Positions 1 to 8,470 of a stretch of DNA of 64,000 nt are shown piece after piece. Source of the DNA: Acidobacteriota bacterium (lineage in GTDB: Bacteria; Acidobacteriota; Blastocatellia; UBA7656). The stretch lies in the NCBI GenBank assembly GCA_040754075.1, contig JBFMDH010000036.1:1-64000 (forward strand), given 5' to 3'. The position numbers and the translations under genes are program-made. Position 1 is the stretch's first letter. Each line of letters begins with the position of its first letter. The notes beneath the pieces are model-generated. The model was given only the letters and a program-made list of their open reading frames with translations. It was not told the origin of the DNA and did no database searches.

Positions 1-34
1 AGCCGGTTTCAAGGTGCGCACCTTGAAACCGGCT
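1..34. repeat. Perfect 34-bp palindrome (REP-like)
   Basis: The first 34 bases are a perfect palindrome with AGCCGGTTTC at one end and GAAACCGGCT at the other. A partial copy of the same word (AGCCAGTTTCAC) follows at 41-52. Related hairpins sit at 3016-3052 and 8433-8455, so this is one member of a dispersed REP-like family. It may also act as a terminator for a gene upstream of the window, but no T-run follows. Confidence 0.75.
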
Positions 35-105
35 ACAGGAGCCAGTTTCACCGAACGATGTTCCGCCCAACCAACATTCACGCTTTTGATGTTTAATATG
101 CTCAA

Positions 106-135
106 TTGACTTCATGAATTGCTCGCAGATAATAT
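106..135 (+). promoter_or_regulatory. Sigma-70-type promoter for deoC
   Basis: TTGACT at 106-111 and TAATAT at 130-135 are separated by 18 bp, close to the housekeeping consensus. The start codon of deoC lies about 70 bp further on. deoC therefore probably has its own transcript and does not depend on read-through from genes left of the window. Confidence 0.5.
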
Positions 136-209
136 CTCTCTCCGTTGACAGTAGAAATAAAAAAACTCATCAACGCGGTGTAATTTCAAAAAGCATTATT
201 TAATTTCCT

Positions 210-1106
210 ATGATGTCGAACGAATTCAATATTGAAGATTTGGTTTCGCAAATCACCGACGTGATTCTTTCGCGATTAAGTTCAAACGCCGGCAGCAATG
301 AATGCAGCATATGTCACGATGAATGTTTTGTGAAATGTCCTGATCGGATGCAATCGATTCTTGCGCACGGCGGCATTCGTTTTGGGCTGAGCGGCGCAGA
401 GAGCGAAGCCGCGCGCAAAGTTGCTTTGTATATCGACCATACCTTACTTAAACCCGAAGCGTCACGCGATGACATTTTAAAAATTTGTGAAGAAGGCGCG
501 CGCTATGGCTTTGCATCTGTCTGTATCAATCCCATCTGGGTACGCGAAGCGGCTTGTGCTTTACGTGGTAGCGGCGTGAAGATTTGTACAGTTATCGGAT
601 TTCCGCTGGGCGCGAATGTCCCTGACACCAAAGCCTATGAAGCGCGCCGGGCAATTTTTGATGGCGCAACCGAACTTGATATGGTCATCAATGTTGGTGC
701 CTTGAAATCGGGCGATGATGAACTGGTGTTGCGTGATATTAAAGGTGTGGTTGATGTCGCACACGAAGCGGATTGCCTCTGCAAGGTCATCATTGAGACC
801 GCCCTGCTTACCGATGACGAGAAGGTGAAAGCCTGTTTGCTCTCGAAACAGTCGGGCGCGGATTTCGTTAAAACATCCACGGGGTTCAGCAAAGGCGGAG
901 CGACCGTCGCCGATATTGAATTAATGCGACGCACCGTAGGAAGTATCATGGGGGTGAAAGCATCAGGCGGCGTTAAGGATTATCAACAGGCACAAGATAT
1001 GATTCGCGCCGGGGCAACCCGCATTGGTGCCAGCGTCGGCGTGAAAATTTTTCAGGAAGCATCCGGTTTAAAAACCAGCAGCGCACAGGCAGCAACAAGT
1101 TATTAG
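210..1106 (+). CDS. deoC: Deoxyribose-phosphate aldolase with N-terminal targeting-like extension
   Basis: Class I aldolase that cleaves 2-deoxyribose-5-phosphate to glyceraldehyde-3-phosphate and acetaldehyde. The TIM-barrel domain begins near residue 65 and contains the [11 protein letters not shown] start motif, the Schiff-base lysine in FVKTSTGF and the second lysine in GVKASGG. The first 60 residues are extra compared with the usual 210-260-residue enzymes. They consist of an amphipathic helix ([15 protein letters not shown], residues about 9-23), a short linker, and a four-cysteine cluster (C32, C35, C39, C43). A helix of this kind joined by a linker is the usual form of a bacterial-microcompartment encapsulation peptide, and DeoC is a known cargo of sugar-phosphate-type microcompartments, so encapsulation is inferred. 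Two ATGs open the frame and no clear ribosome-binding site is seen. The family call is secure; the cargo idea is not. Confidence 0.95.
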   Translation: MMSNEFNIEDLVSQITDVILSRLSSNAGSNECSICHDECFVKCPDRMQSILAHGGIRFGLSGAESEAARKVALYIDHTLLKPEASRDDILKICEEGARYGFASVCINPIWVREAACALRGSGVKICTVIGFPLGANVPDTKAYEARRAIFDGATELDMVINVGALKSGDDELVLRDIKGVVDVAHEADCLCKVIIETALLTDDEKVKACLLSKQSGADFVKTSTGFSKGGATVADIELMRRTVGSIMGVKASGGVKDYQQAQDMIRAGATRIGASVGVKIFQEASGLKTSSAQAATSY

Positions 1107-1139
1107 GTCATCACCTGATTTAAGTTTTTAATAAACCAA

Positions 1140-1172
1140 AGGCGCGATTGAATCATTATTCAACTCGCGCCT
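1140..1172. terminator. Bidirectional terminator between deoC and fabH
   Basis: AGGCGCGATTGAAT (1140-1153) pairs with ATTCAACTCGCGCCT (1158-1172) with a single bulge. A/T-rich tracts flank both sides, and the structure lies between the two converging genes. Confidence 0.65.
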
Positions 1173-1199
1173 GAAAAATTTATTCGACCATCGCAATTG

Positions 1200-2198
1200 T
1201 CAATAAGCCCAGCGCGCTAACACAGAGCCAACCGTAAAGCCTGCGCCGACGGCTGCAAACAGCACAAGGCTGCCTTTTTTCAATCGACCGTCATCAATGG
1301 CATCGCCGATTGCAAGGGGAATGGTGGCGGCAGTGGTATTGCCAAATTTGTGAATGTTTTTGACAACCTTGCTTTCATCCAGTCCGAGTTTGTCAGCCGT
1401 TGCATTGATGATTCTCAAATTCGCCTGATGGGCTATAAATAAATCAATGTCTTTGCCTTCAAGTCCGTTACGCTCAAGCGTTGCTTTACTGGCTTCCCCC
1501 ATTTTACGAACCGCGTATTTGAATACCGCCTGTCCCTCTTGATGAACGTAGTGCATCTTTTTCTCAACCGTCTCGTGTGATGAAGGGTTGAGGCTTCCGC
1601 CGCCTGGCATATAAAGATGTTTTCCGCCCGAACCATCAACCTCATGTCCGAAATCCAGTATACCTAAACTTTCATCTTCGCTGGGTTCCAATAACACTGC
1701 GCCCGCGCCATCGCCAAACAACACGCAGGTTGAGCGATCTTCAAAATCAATGATGCTGGACATGACATCAGCGCCAACCACCACCACTTTATTATGGGCA
1801 CCTGATTCAATAAATTGTGCACCTGCCGTCAAAGCATAAAGAAATCCTGAACACGCGGCCGACACGTCGAACCCCCAGGCGCGATTCGCCCTTACTTTGT
1901 TTTGTACCAAACAGGCGGTCGCTGGAAAAAACATATCAGGGGTGACGGTTGCCACAATGATGAGGTCGACTTCGTCGGCTTCGATGCCGCGCTGTTTCAG
2001 CATGTCATCCACAGCCATTGCGGCTAGGTCAGAAGTGGCTGTGCCTTTTTCGACCATATGGCGTTCATAAATGCCTGTGCGCTCGACAATCCAATCGTGA
2101 TTGGTATCCACGCGTTTCGCCAAATCATGGTTGGTGACGACTTTCGGCGGAACATAACGTCCGAGCGCGGTTATTTTTGCTCTGCGTGTCGCTTTCAT
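1200..2198 (-). CDS. fabH: 3-oxoacyl-ACP synthase III (KAS III)
   Basis: Condenses acetyl-CoA (or a branched starter) with malonyl-ACP to begin fatty-acid synthesis in the cytoplasm. The Cys-His-Asn triad is visible: Cys in [12 protein letters not shown], His in IAHQANLR and Asn in KFGNTTAAT. The 332-residue length is normal. I chose the ATG at 2198; a TTG two codons upstream (2204) is also possible and sits closer (5 bp) to the GAGGAG ribosome site. The gene stands alone, convergent with deoC and divergent from efp, and no other fatty-acid genes are adjacent. A close relative such as a specialised KAS III cannot be excluded, but the sequence looks like ordinary FabH. Confidence 0.95.
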   Translation of the reverse strand: MKATRRAKITALGRYVPPKVVTNHDLAKRVDTNHDWIVERTGIYERHMVEKGTATSDLAAMAVDDMLKQRGIEADEVDLIIVATVTPDMFFPATACLVQNKVRANRAWGFDVSAACSGFLYALTAGAQFIESGAHNKVVVVGADVMSSIIDFEDRSTCVLFGDGAGAVLLEPSEDESLGILDFGHEVDGSGGKHLYMPGGGSLNPSSHETVEKKMHYVHQEGQAVFKYAVRKMGEASKATLERNGLEGKDIDLFIAHQANLRIINATADKLGLDESKVVKNIHKFGNTTAATIPLAIGDAIDDGRLKKGSLVLFAAVGAGFTVGSVLARWAY

Positions 2199-2374
2199 TA
2201 ACAATAAAACTCCTCGATAAAATTTCGGTTCACTTGCGGTGTATTCAGTAAATCGTCGTTTAAATTAAGCCCGATACTAGCATCGGCATCTTTTCAGATG
2301 CAAGCAATCGCCGCCTCCGGCAAGTATCGCCAACATCCTTGCAACATTCATTTGCGATGCGGTATTTTACAAGG

Positions 2375-2404
2375 TTGGTTTTACCGCCAAATTATTACTA
2401 TATA
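2375..2404 (+). promoter_or_regulatory. Possible promoter for efp
   Basis: TTGGTT (2375-2380) and TATATA (2399-2404) are separated by 18 bp and lie 34 bp before the efp start. The -35 box is weak and the -10 region is good. Confidence 0.35.
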
Positions 2405-2437
2405 GAATAACACTTTGAGAAGGGAATAAATTCACTT

Positions 2438-2995
2438 ATGCAAGCAAACGATATTAGACGTGGAATGATTATTATGTACAACAATGCGCCGCATCGGGTG
2501 ATGGATTTTCAACATCGAACGCCCGGAAATCTCCGCGCTTTCGTGCAGGCGAAACTGCGCAATGTCAAAACCGGTTCCTCAACGGAAGTCCGGTTCAGTT
2601 CAACTGAAAACATCGAACGGGCGATGCTTGAAGAGCATGAAATGGAATATATGTATTCCGATGGCGACATGCATCATTTCATGAATACCGAAACCTATGA
2701 TCAGGTCGCGCTTGATAACGAAACCCTCGGCGATGCAATGGATTATCTGGTCGCCGGCGCAAAGATCCAAGTCGAATTTTTTGAAGGTTCGCCGCTTGGC
2801 GTTGAACTTCCGGCATCCGTTGAACTCACCGTGATTGAAACACCGCCCGAACTCAAAGGCGCAACCGCATCTAACAGTCCGAAACCGGCAAAGCTTGAAA
2901 CCGGTGTCACCATTCAGGTGCCGCCATTTATCAAAGAAGGCGACCGCATTCGTGTTGACCCGACAAAGGGCGTTTATCTTGAACGCGCAAAATAA
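2438..2995 (+). CDS. efp: Elongation factor P with Asn at the loop tip
   Basis: EF-P binds between the P and E sites of ribosomes stalled on polyproline and helps form the peptide bond. The protein is 185 residues, the family length, with the N-terminal KOW-like domain and two OB domains ending in [19 protein letters not shown]. In most families the tip of loop I is PGK (lysylated Lys) or carries Arg or Lys for other modifications. Here the loop reads TPGNLRAF, so Asn31 replaces the modified residue. No epmA, epmB, earP or ymfI gene is nearby. It is probably a variant that works without Lys or Arg modification. Confidence 0.97.
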   Translation: MQANDIRRGMIIMYNNAPHRVMDFQHRTPGNLRAFVQAKLRNVKTGSSTEVRFSSTENIERAMLEEHEMEYMYSDGDMHHFMNTETYDQVALDNETLGDAMDYLVAGAKIQVEFFEGSPLGVELPASVELTVIETPPELKGATASNSPKPAKLETGVTIQVPPFIKEGDRIRVDPTKGVYLERAK

Positions 2996-3015
2996 ATCAT
3001 TTTGATTTCAGTAGC

Positions 3016-3052
3016 AGACGTGAAATCGGCTGCGGCAGCCAGTTTCACGTCT
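3016..3052. repeat. REP-like hairpin between efp and waaA
   Basis: Inverted repeat AGACGTGAAATCGGCTGC (3016-3033) / GCAGCCAGTTTCACGTCT (3035-3052) with two mismatches. It belongs to the same GAAA-CCGGCT family as 1-34 and 8433-8455. It occupies the region just after the efp stop, which argues against starting waaA at 3002. Confidence 0.7.
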
Positions 3053-3076
3053 TGCTTGTCTGACTTGTTATCAATA

Positions 3077-4396
3077 ATGTTTTTCTTTTACAGCTTCGCG
3101 CTTTCCTGTTTTTTCTTACTGCTCGCGCCCTACTTCCTCTATCAGGCTTTTCGTTACGGAAAATATTTCAACAACTTCAAAGAGCGACTGGGCTTTTTAC
3201 CAGAATCGCTTAATAACCAGACTCAACATCCGACCCTTTGGGTACATACGGTTTCTGTAGGCGAATTCAACGCGGCGCGACCGTTGCTTGAAAAAATCAA
3301 AACAGAGATGCCTGAATTCCGCCTGGTCGTTTCAACCACCACGCAGACTGGTCAACAACTTGCACGCAAAGAATGCCCACAAAAAATCGACGCGGTCTTT
3401 TATTTTCCCTTCGATTGGAAATTTTCCGTCCGTCGTGTGCTCAATCGCCTGCGCCCTGCTGTCGTCATCATCCTTGAAACCGAAATCTGGCCGAGATTTC
3501 TGCACGAATGCCACTTGCGTGGCATCAAAACCGCCATCGTCAACGGACGTATCTCGCCACGTTCATTTGCCCGGTATTCGTTTATCCGGCGTTTCATCTC
3601 CAGCATTCTCAATGAAATTTCTCTGCTCGTCATGCAATCGGAAGGCGACAGCGAACGCGCAATTGCGCTTGGCGCGCATCCGGCACAGGTTCGCGATTGC
3701 GGAAATTTAAAATACGATGTCGATTTATCCAATCAAACCGCCAATGTGAAAGGCAAAAATTTAGATGAACGATTCAGCCTTTCGGCAACTGAGCATTTGA
3801 TTGTTGCAGGCAGCACAGCGCCCGGCGAAGAAGCCATACTGCTGGATGCGTTGCTGGAACTTCGGAAAACTACACCGCTTGAAAATACGCGGATGCTCAT
3901 TGCGCCACGTCACCCGGAACGCTTCAATGAAGTCGCGAATCTGATTGCCACATCAGGTCTGACATTCGTTCGCCGTTCGGAAACTTCAAATCCAACAACG
4001 CAATCACAAAATGCAGCAGTCATTTTGCTGGACTCAATCGGCGAACTGGTTGCCACTTATCAGTTCGCTCGCGCGGTTTTCGTCGGCGGCAGTCTGGTTG
4101 CCAAAGGCGGGCATAACATCCTCGAACCGGCTGCCAATGCAACCCCGATTATCGTTGGTCCGCACACCGAAAATTTCCGGCAAATCATTGCCGATTTTTC
4201 GCAAGCCAATGCCATTCGGCAATTGAAATCCGCAGGCGCAGCGAGTTTGCCTGAACTCACTGACGAACTCTCTCATTTGCTCAAAAACCCTGACCAAGCC
4301 GAGGCGCTCGGAAAACGCGCTTTTGATATTCTGCTTGCCAATCGCGGCACCACCGATTGCGTCTTTGCAGCCCTACGGGAAATGATGCACTCTTAA
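3077..4396 (+). CDS. waaA: 3-deoxy-D-manno-octulosonic acid (Kdo) transferase
   Basis: Adds Kdo from CMP-Kdo to lipid IVA at the cytoplasmic face of the inner membrane (GT30 family). The N-terminal hydrophobic segment MFFFYSFALSCFFLLLAPYF anchors the enzyme. It is followed by the family motif HTVSVGEFNAARPL, by VILETEIWP, and by the C-terminal GT-B part with FVGGSLVAKGGHNILEPAA. The ATG at 3077 is preferred over an upstream start at 3002 because the first 25 codons of the longer frame run through a palindromic repeat and the anchor would not be N-terminal. The protein is 439 residues. lpxK follows after 5 bp, so the two lipid A/Kdo genes form an operon. Whether it adds one or two Kdo units cannot be told. 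Confidence 0.95.
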   Translation: MFFFYSFALSCFFLLLAPYFLYQAFRYGKYFNNFKERLGFLPESLNNQTQHPTLWVHTVSVGEFNAARPLLEKIKTEMPEFRLVVSTTTQTGQQLARKECPQKIDAVFYFPFDWKFSVRRVLNRLRPAVVIILETEIWPRFLHECHLRGIKTAIVNGRISPRSFARYSFIRRFISSILNEISLLVMQSEGDSERAIALGAHPAQVRDCGNLKYDVDLSNQTANVKGKNLDERFSLSATEHLIVAGSTAPGEEAILLDALLELRKTTPLENTRMLIAPRHPERFNEVANLIATSGLTFVRRSETSNPTTQSQNAAVILLDSIGELVATYQFARAVFVGGSLVAKGGHNILEPAANATPIIVGPHTENFRQIIADFSQANAIRQLKSAGAASLPELTDELSHLLKNPDQAEALGKRAFDILLANRGTTDCVFAALREMMHS

Positions 4397-4401
4397 TTGC
4401 A

Positions 4402-5517
4402 ATGATTGGCAAACAGGAAAAGTTCAAACGCGCAATGCTGTGGCTACCCGCAAAACTCTATGAACTGCTGGTGCGGTTGCGCATTGTGGCTTATGAAACC
4501 GCTTATCTGAAAACCCAAAAGCTTGATGCCTTTGTCATCAGTGTCGGTAATATCACTCTGGGCGGCACCGGAAAAACGCCTTTTGTCAATTACATTGCGC
4601 GTTACTTAACCCGCGAAGACCGCGCGGTTGCTATCCTCACACGCGGTTATGGGCGTCAATCAAAAGACCGCCGCGTGCTGAATGATTCGCGCCAGCAGAT
4701 GGAAAACTTATCTACGAGTTCGCAACAACAAACACAAATCAAAAATGTTGAAAGTTATACCGAGGTTGGCGATGAACCCTTGATGCTGGCGCGCGCGATG
4801 CCTGATGTGCCCGTGATTATTGATAAAAATCGTTATGAAGCAGGTATCTGGGCAAAGCAAATCTTTGATAGTGATGTGCTGATATTGGATGATGGTTATC
4901 AACATCTACAGGTGGCGCGTGATTTGAATATTCTGTTGCTTGATGCGACCAATCCATTCGGCGAATTCGAGATGGTTCCGTTCGGGGAGTTGCGCGAACC
5001 GCTTTATGCTTTGAAACGCGCCGATGTCGTGATTATCACACGCGCTGACCGCCCGTTTGACCAGGGGCAAACGCTTGCCATCATCAAACAGGTGTGCGGC
5101 GATGAGATTCCCATCCTCTATTTTTATTCAACGATAAACCGATTTCGGCATCTTGAAACCAATGAGATTTACGAAGCCGATGCTTTTGTGGGCTGGAACA
5201 TCGCAGTGATGTGTGGCATAGGCAATCCGCAAGCTTTTTCCGATGATTTAATGGCAGGCGGATTGAATGTGGTTGCGGAAAATTTTTTTGCTGACCATCA
5301 CGCGTACACGCAGAAAGATTTGCAGACGGTGATAGCGGCTGCGCGCGCCGCAGGAGCCGATGGGATTTTTACGACGGAAAAAGATGCTGTGCGATTAGAA
5401 GGGTTGCAGTTTGATCGAACGATGCCGATTTATGCTGCGCAATTGGAACTGCAAGGCGATGACGAAGTGCGACTCAAAAGTTTATTGCTCAGAGCCTTGA
5501 TACAGAAACGCGCCTGA
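4402..5517 (+). CDS. lpxK: Tetraacyldisaccharide 4'-kinase
   Basis: Phosphorylates the 4' position of the lipid A disaccharide to make lipid IVA, the acceptor of WaaA encoded just upstream. The Walker-type motif NITLGGTGKTPFV lies near residues 46-58, followed by the LTRGYGR motif and VLILDDGYQHLQVARD, all typical of LpxK. Length is 371 residues. The ATG at 4402 is 5 bp after the waaA stop; a longer TTG start at 4357 would overlap waaA and is less likely. Translational coupling to waaA is probable because no clear ribosome site is seen. Confidence 0.95.
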   Translation: MIGKQEKFKRAMLWLPAKLYELLVRLRIVAYETAYLKTQKLDAFVISVGNITLGGTGKTPFVNYIARYLTREDRAVAILTRGYGRQSKDRRVLNDSRQQMENLSTSSQQQTQIKNVESYTEVGDEPLMLARAMPDVPVIIDKNRYEAGIWAKQIFDSDVLILDDGYQHLQVARDLNILLLDATNPFGEFEMVPFGELREPLYALKRADVVIITRADRPFDQGQTLAIIKQVCGDEIPILYFYSTINRFRHLETNEIYEADAFVGWNIAVMCGIGNPQAFSDDLMAGGLNVVAENFFADHHAYTQKDLQTVIAAARAAGADGIFTTEKDAVRLEGLQFDRTMPIYAAQLELQGDDEVRLKSLLLRALIQKRA

Positions 5518-5547
5518 AGTTTTTATCACTAACAATTTCTATGTCAC

Positions 5548-6468
5548 CTAGCGAATTCCGCTATCAAATTCGATGCGAAGGTGAGCGAATTTTCCTGCGA
5601 CCACAGTGACCTGCTGCTCGCCGGCGCGTTGCATTTTGCTTTGGACAGCAGGCTTCACAAGGTATTCGCCCGGCGGTAATTTGATGCGGAACTTGCCGTC
5701 TTTGCCGGTGTCGAAGCGCGCCACTTCACGCCCATCTCCAACCGTAACCACGACCAGTGTTGTTTGAAAAGGTGCGGTGTTAGGCGTCGGGTCACCTGCG
5801 CGAACCACAGGTTTGACAGGGCCAATAACAGTTTCGCCTTCGATGCCGCATTCATTTTGTGTTGGGTTGGTCACCGATGGTTTACCTCGTTTTTCCTCAA
5901 TCAACATCAGGGCTGAGTTTTTCAATTGATAGGCTTCCGGTGTTCGGCTGGCACGCGAATAAACCAGGATTTTGCGAGTTGACGGCGAAACTTGATAAGC
6001 GTGAATGCCTTCTATTTCAGAAGCAATTTCGTCAAAAACCTTTTTATCGGCGTCCCAATGAACGATTCTAAGTTTTGCGCCCGCCGAAACACCCACCCAC
6101 CAGAGGCTCAGAATTTCCGGCATCCCGTCTTTATCCAAATCAACAATCTTTATACTGTCAACCAGGTACTGCGCGTCGCCGCCATCGGTCTGCCACACCA
6201 CCTGTGATTTTTTCCCCAGGGTTTCAATCGCCAGATGCGCCTGGGCATAGGGCAGGGTTTGCGAAGGGGGATGAGCGGTTTGCCAGGTAACAACTTGAAA
6301 ACCTTCGCGCGTGCCCGTGAGCTTGGCGATTGCGACAATTTTTCGCTTCTCCAGTTTAGCTTGTGGGCGAGCGGTAAGCGTTTCCGCAAAAAATAAAACC
6401 GCTAACAACAAAGTAAATGCTGTTAGCGGCACAACCCAAATTTTATTTCTATTCGCCACCGTTTTCAT
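5548..6468 (-). CDS. Exported protein with calcium-loop and carboxypeptidase-regulatory-like domains
   Basis: Not a named family. A hydrophobic N-terminus (residues about 11-33) looks like a signal peptide or anchor. The middle part has a DLDKDGMPEIL loop like those of FG-GAP/VCBS repeats, a Ca-binding form seen in surface proteins. The C-terminal 80 residues (FDTGKDGKFRIKLPPGEYLV) resemble a carboxypeptidase-regulatory-like beta-sandwich. The gene lies 43 bp downstream of the glycine-zipper gene on the same strand and may share its transcript. A structural or adhesion role outside the cytoplasm is a guess. Confidence 0.7.
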   Translation of the reverse strand: MKTVANRNKIWVVPLTAFTLLLAVLFFAETLTARPQAKLEKRKIVAIAKLTGTREGFQVVTWQTAHPPSQTLPYAQAHLAIETLGKKSQVVWQTDGGDAQYLVDSIKIVDLDKDGMPEILSLWWVGVSAGAKLRIVHWDADKKVFDEIASEIEGIHAYQVSPSTRKILVYSRASRTPEAYQLKNSALMLIEEKRGKPSVTNPTQNECGIEGETVIGPVKPVVRAGDPTPNTAPFQTTLVVVTVGDGREVARFDTGKDGKFRIKLPPGEYLVKPAVQSKMQRAGEQQVTVVAGKFAHLRIEFDSGIR

Positions 6469-6511
6469 GGCTTTAGCTTATCAGAGGTGGCTTTCGAGAA
6501 GCGATAGCCGA

Positions 6512-6871
6512 TTAGCGGCAGCCTCTGCGATTATTATCAAAGCGGCTGTAATTTCTGTAGCGACCGTTTTCATAACGGTCATTGTCGCGATAACGGCGGT
6601 CATAATATCGACCATAACGCTCTTCTTCGCGTTTGCCTTTGATGTAAACGGTGCCTGCGCCTGCGCCTGCGCCAACCGCTGCGCCAATAACCGCGCCCTT
6701 TTTGCCGTTCAGCAATCCGCCGATGACCGCGCCTGCGGCAGCCGCACCACCAATCCATTTCACCTTATCTTTGGTTGACATGCTGCCACCAAAATTCTGA
6801 GCGTTCACGGCATTCACCGCACCAAACATTATGACCAGACTTAACATTGCAATGCTTAACTTTTTCATCAT
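6512..6871 (-). CDS. Secreted glycine-zipper protein
   Basis: A signal peptide (MMKKLSIAMLSLVIMFGAVN, cut near AQN) is followed by a glycine-zipper stretch (residues about 38-75, GGAAAAGAVIGGLLNG then AVIGAAVGAGAGAG) and a Tyr/Arg/Asp-rich tail. Glycine zippers pack or insert into membranes, and such small proteins are often envelope-stress or outer-membrane proteins. The start at 6871 is set by a strong GGAGG ribosome site 8 bp upstream; the reading frame is open further upstream but without signal-peptide character. A sigma-54-type promoter lies 50 bp upstream (6934-6921). The exact function is unknown. The Tyr/Arg-rich tail resembles that of the Gln-rich protein at 37.3 kb, which has the same promoter type. 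Confidence 0.85.
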   Translation of the reverse strand: MMKKLSIAMLSLVIMFGAVNAVNAQNFGGSMSTKDKVKWIGGAAAAGAVIGGLLNGKKGAVIGAAVGAGAGAGTVYIKGKREEERYGRYYDRRYRDNDRYENGRYRNYSRFDNNRRGCR

Positions 6872-6920
6872 CGTTTTGTCCTCCGATTGTTTGAACTTTG
6901 CTTTCGCCTCTTTTAGTTCG

Positions 6921-6934
6921 GCAAAGCGCGTGCC
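6921..6934 (-). promoter_or_regulatory. Sigma-54-type promoter for the glycine-zipper gene
   Basis: On the minus strand the bases read TGGCACGCGCTTTGCC, with GG (6934-6933) and GC (6922-6921) separated by exactly 10 bp. This is a near-perfect -24/-12 element. The expected start site is near 6910, giving a leader of about 40 nt to the ATG at 6871. Confidence 0.7.
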
Positions 6935-7083
6935 AGTGAGTAAATTGGCAAAAATGCCCGAAAAATCGAAGTTTTTAAAGATTGCAGAAAAAATTGGCTG
7001 TTTAAAAGTAACCCATTTGGTGTGCAGAGAGACGCTAAAGGTGAATGACAAACCAGAATATAAAGAGGATTTGAGGCGAAAAA

Positions 7084-7728
7084 TTATAAGCTGACGCCCG
7101 CCTGCAACCGGTATCCGCGGGCGCGTTCGGCGATGGCGACATAATTTTGATTCTGTAGATCGCCTTTGGTGAACAGGCGTTTGCCGACGCTGATGGCAAA
7201 TGCGCCCGCCGAAAAATAATCGGCAACATCTTCGGGGGCGACATTGCCTGATGCCAGCAATCGAATGCCATTCATTCGTGAAGTGAGCGCCGCAATATAC
7301 TGAGCGCCGCCGACCTGTGAGACGGGAAAAACCGTAATCAACGAAGCGCCTGCAAGCCAGGCGTTAAATATTTCTGTGGGGGTGAGCGCGCCAATCAAAG
7401 GAAACACCCGACGTCTGCGACAGGCATCAATCAATTGATTATTGGTAAACGGTAAACTGATAAATTCAGCGCCGCTTTTCACGGCGCGGTCAATCTGTTC
7501 TTCATGGATTACCGCGCCCGCGCCGATACAAGCGCGGTCTCCGAACCGACGACCGAGTTCTGCAATGACGCGAAATTCGCCGGGCGTTTCCAGCGACACT
7601 TCGATAATTTTGATGCCGCCTATAATTGCGGCTTCGGCAGCACGCAAAGCGGTGTTAGCGGAATCGGCACGCAAAAAAGCGATGATTCGATTTTTATCTA
7701 CCAGGTTGATAAATTCCGCATCTGTCAT
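7084..7728 (-). CDS. KDPG/KHG-aldolase-like protein lacking the Schiff-base lysine
   Basis: The protein has the fold of 2-keto-3-deoxy-6-phosphogluconate aldolase: 214 residues, RIIAFLRAD start, IEVSLETPGEF and CIGAGAV. Key residues differ from the Entner-Doudoroff enzyme. The Schiff-base lysine of the canonical KFFPA motif is Thr here (LITVFPVSQVGG), the Arg after the conserved Glu is Glu, and GAGTV is GAGAV. The conserved Glu (IEV) is kept. It can hardly use normal class I aldolase chemistry and may be a pseudoenzyme or have a different reaction. The cyclase-family gene at 7735-8361 is 6 bp upstream in the same transcript, suggesting a shared pathway. A real aldolase with an alternative lysine cannot be excluded. 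Confidence 0.8.
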   Translation of the reverse strand: MTDAEFINLVDKNRIIAFLRADSANTALRAAEAAIIGGIKIIEVSLETPGEFRVIAELGRRFGDRACIGAGAVIHEEQIDRAVKSGAEFISLPFTNNQLIDACRRRRVFPLIGALTPTEIFNAWLAGASLITVFPVSQVGGAQYIAALTSRMNGIRLLASGNVAPEDVADYFSAGAFAISVGKRLFTKGDLQNQNYVAIAERARGYRLQAGVSL

Positions 7729-7734
7729 TGGCGA

Positions 7735-8361
7735 TTAACTCTGCCGTAAGATGACGCGGGCAGGCGCGCCATCGCTTTCCGTAACCTTCAAAGGCAAACA
7801 AATCATTTCATAATCACCCGGCTCAATATCGCGCAGATTCAAGCCTTCGACGATAATGGTTCCGGCGCTCAAAAATTCTTTATGAACCGGCAAATCATTA
7901 CTGCCGAATTTTTCAATCGATAGATAATCAATGCCGATCAGTTTGACACCTTCTTTAATTAAATACCTGGCGGCATCAAGGGTGATATAAACATACTCTT
8001 GAACGAATTCATTTTTTCCCCAAAGGTAGGAATTACGGGTTTTGAATAAAAGTCTGACATCTGCCATTAAATCAAATTCCTGCAATGCCTCCTCATCAAT
8101 GCGCGGTGAAGTAATTTCCACAACGCGCGCCGGACCGATTAACATTTCAAGCGGCAGTTCGTCTGCCTTAGCTCCGTCTGCAAAAAGATGAAACGGCGCA
8201 TCAATGTGAGTGCCAGTGTGAGCCCCGAAAGAAAATGTCGTCAAATTATATTCCGCGTCGTTTTTGCCCAGAGTTTTGGCGCGTTTGATTTTTATAGGAG
8301 GGTCGCCCGGATAAACTATCAGTTCTTTGGAAATGGGGACTGTGACATCGTAAATCTTCAT
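7735..8361 (-). CDS. Cyclase-family metal hydrolase (kynurenine formamidase-like)
   Basis: Member of the cyclase/KynB family (PF04199), metal-dependent hydrolases of amides, lactones or similar bonds. The signature HTGTHIDAPFH lies near residues 48-58 and PVHKEFL later carries a further metal ligand. The length of 208 residues is usual. The ribosome site GGAG lies about 11 bp before ATG. The gene is first in a two-gene transcript with the lysine-less aldolase homologue. No tryptophan-degradation genes are near, so the kynurenine substrate is not supported, and the actual substrate is unknown. Confidence 0.9.
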   Translation of the reverse strand: MKIYDVTVPISKELIVYPGDPPIKIKRAKTLGKNDAEYNLTTFSFGAHTGTHIDAPFHLFADGAKADELPLEMLIGPARVVEITSPRIDEEALQEFDLMADVRLLFKTRNSYLWGKNEFVQEYVYITLDAARYLIKEGVKLIGIDYLSIEKFGSNDLPVHKEFLSAGTIIVEGLNLRDIEPGDYEMICLPLKVTESDGAPARVILRQS

Positions 8362-8432
8362 AACCTTAACTTCTCCAGTCGTGCGAGGTATGCTATGTTA
8401 CCGACTCACGTCTTGTCAAAGCAGGTCAGTTA

Positions 8433-8455
8433 AAACCGGCTACCATAGCCGGTTT
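8433..8455. repeat. Short REP-like hairpin
   Basis: AAACCGGCTA (8433-8442) and TAGCCGGTTT (8446-8455) form a perfect 10-bp stem with a 3-nt loop. It lies between the cyclase gene and the end of the transglutaminase gene and belongs to the same family as 1-34. Confidence 0.75.
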
Positions 8456-8470
8456 CGAGTTCGGAAATTT

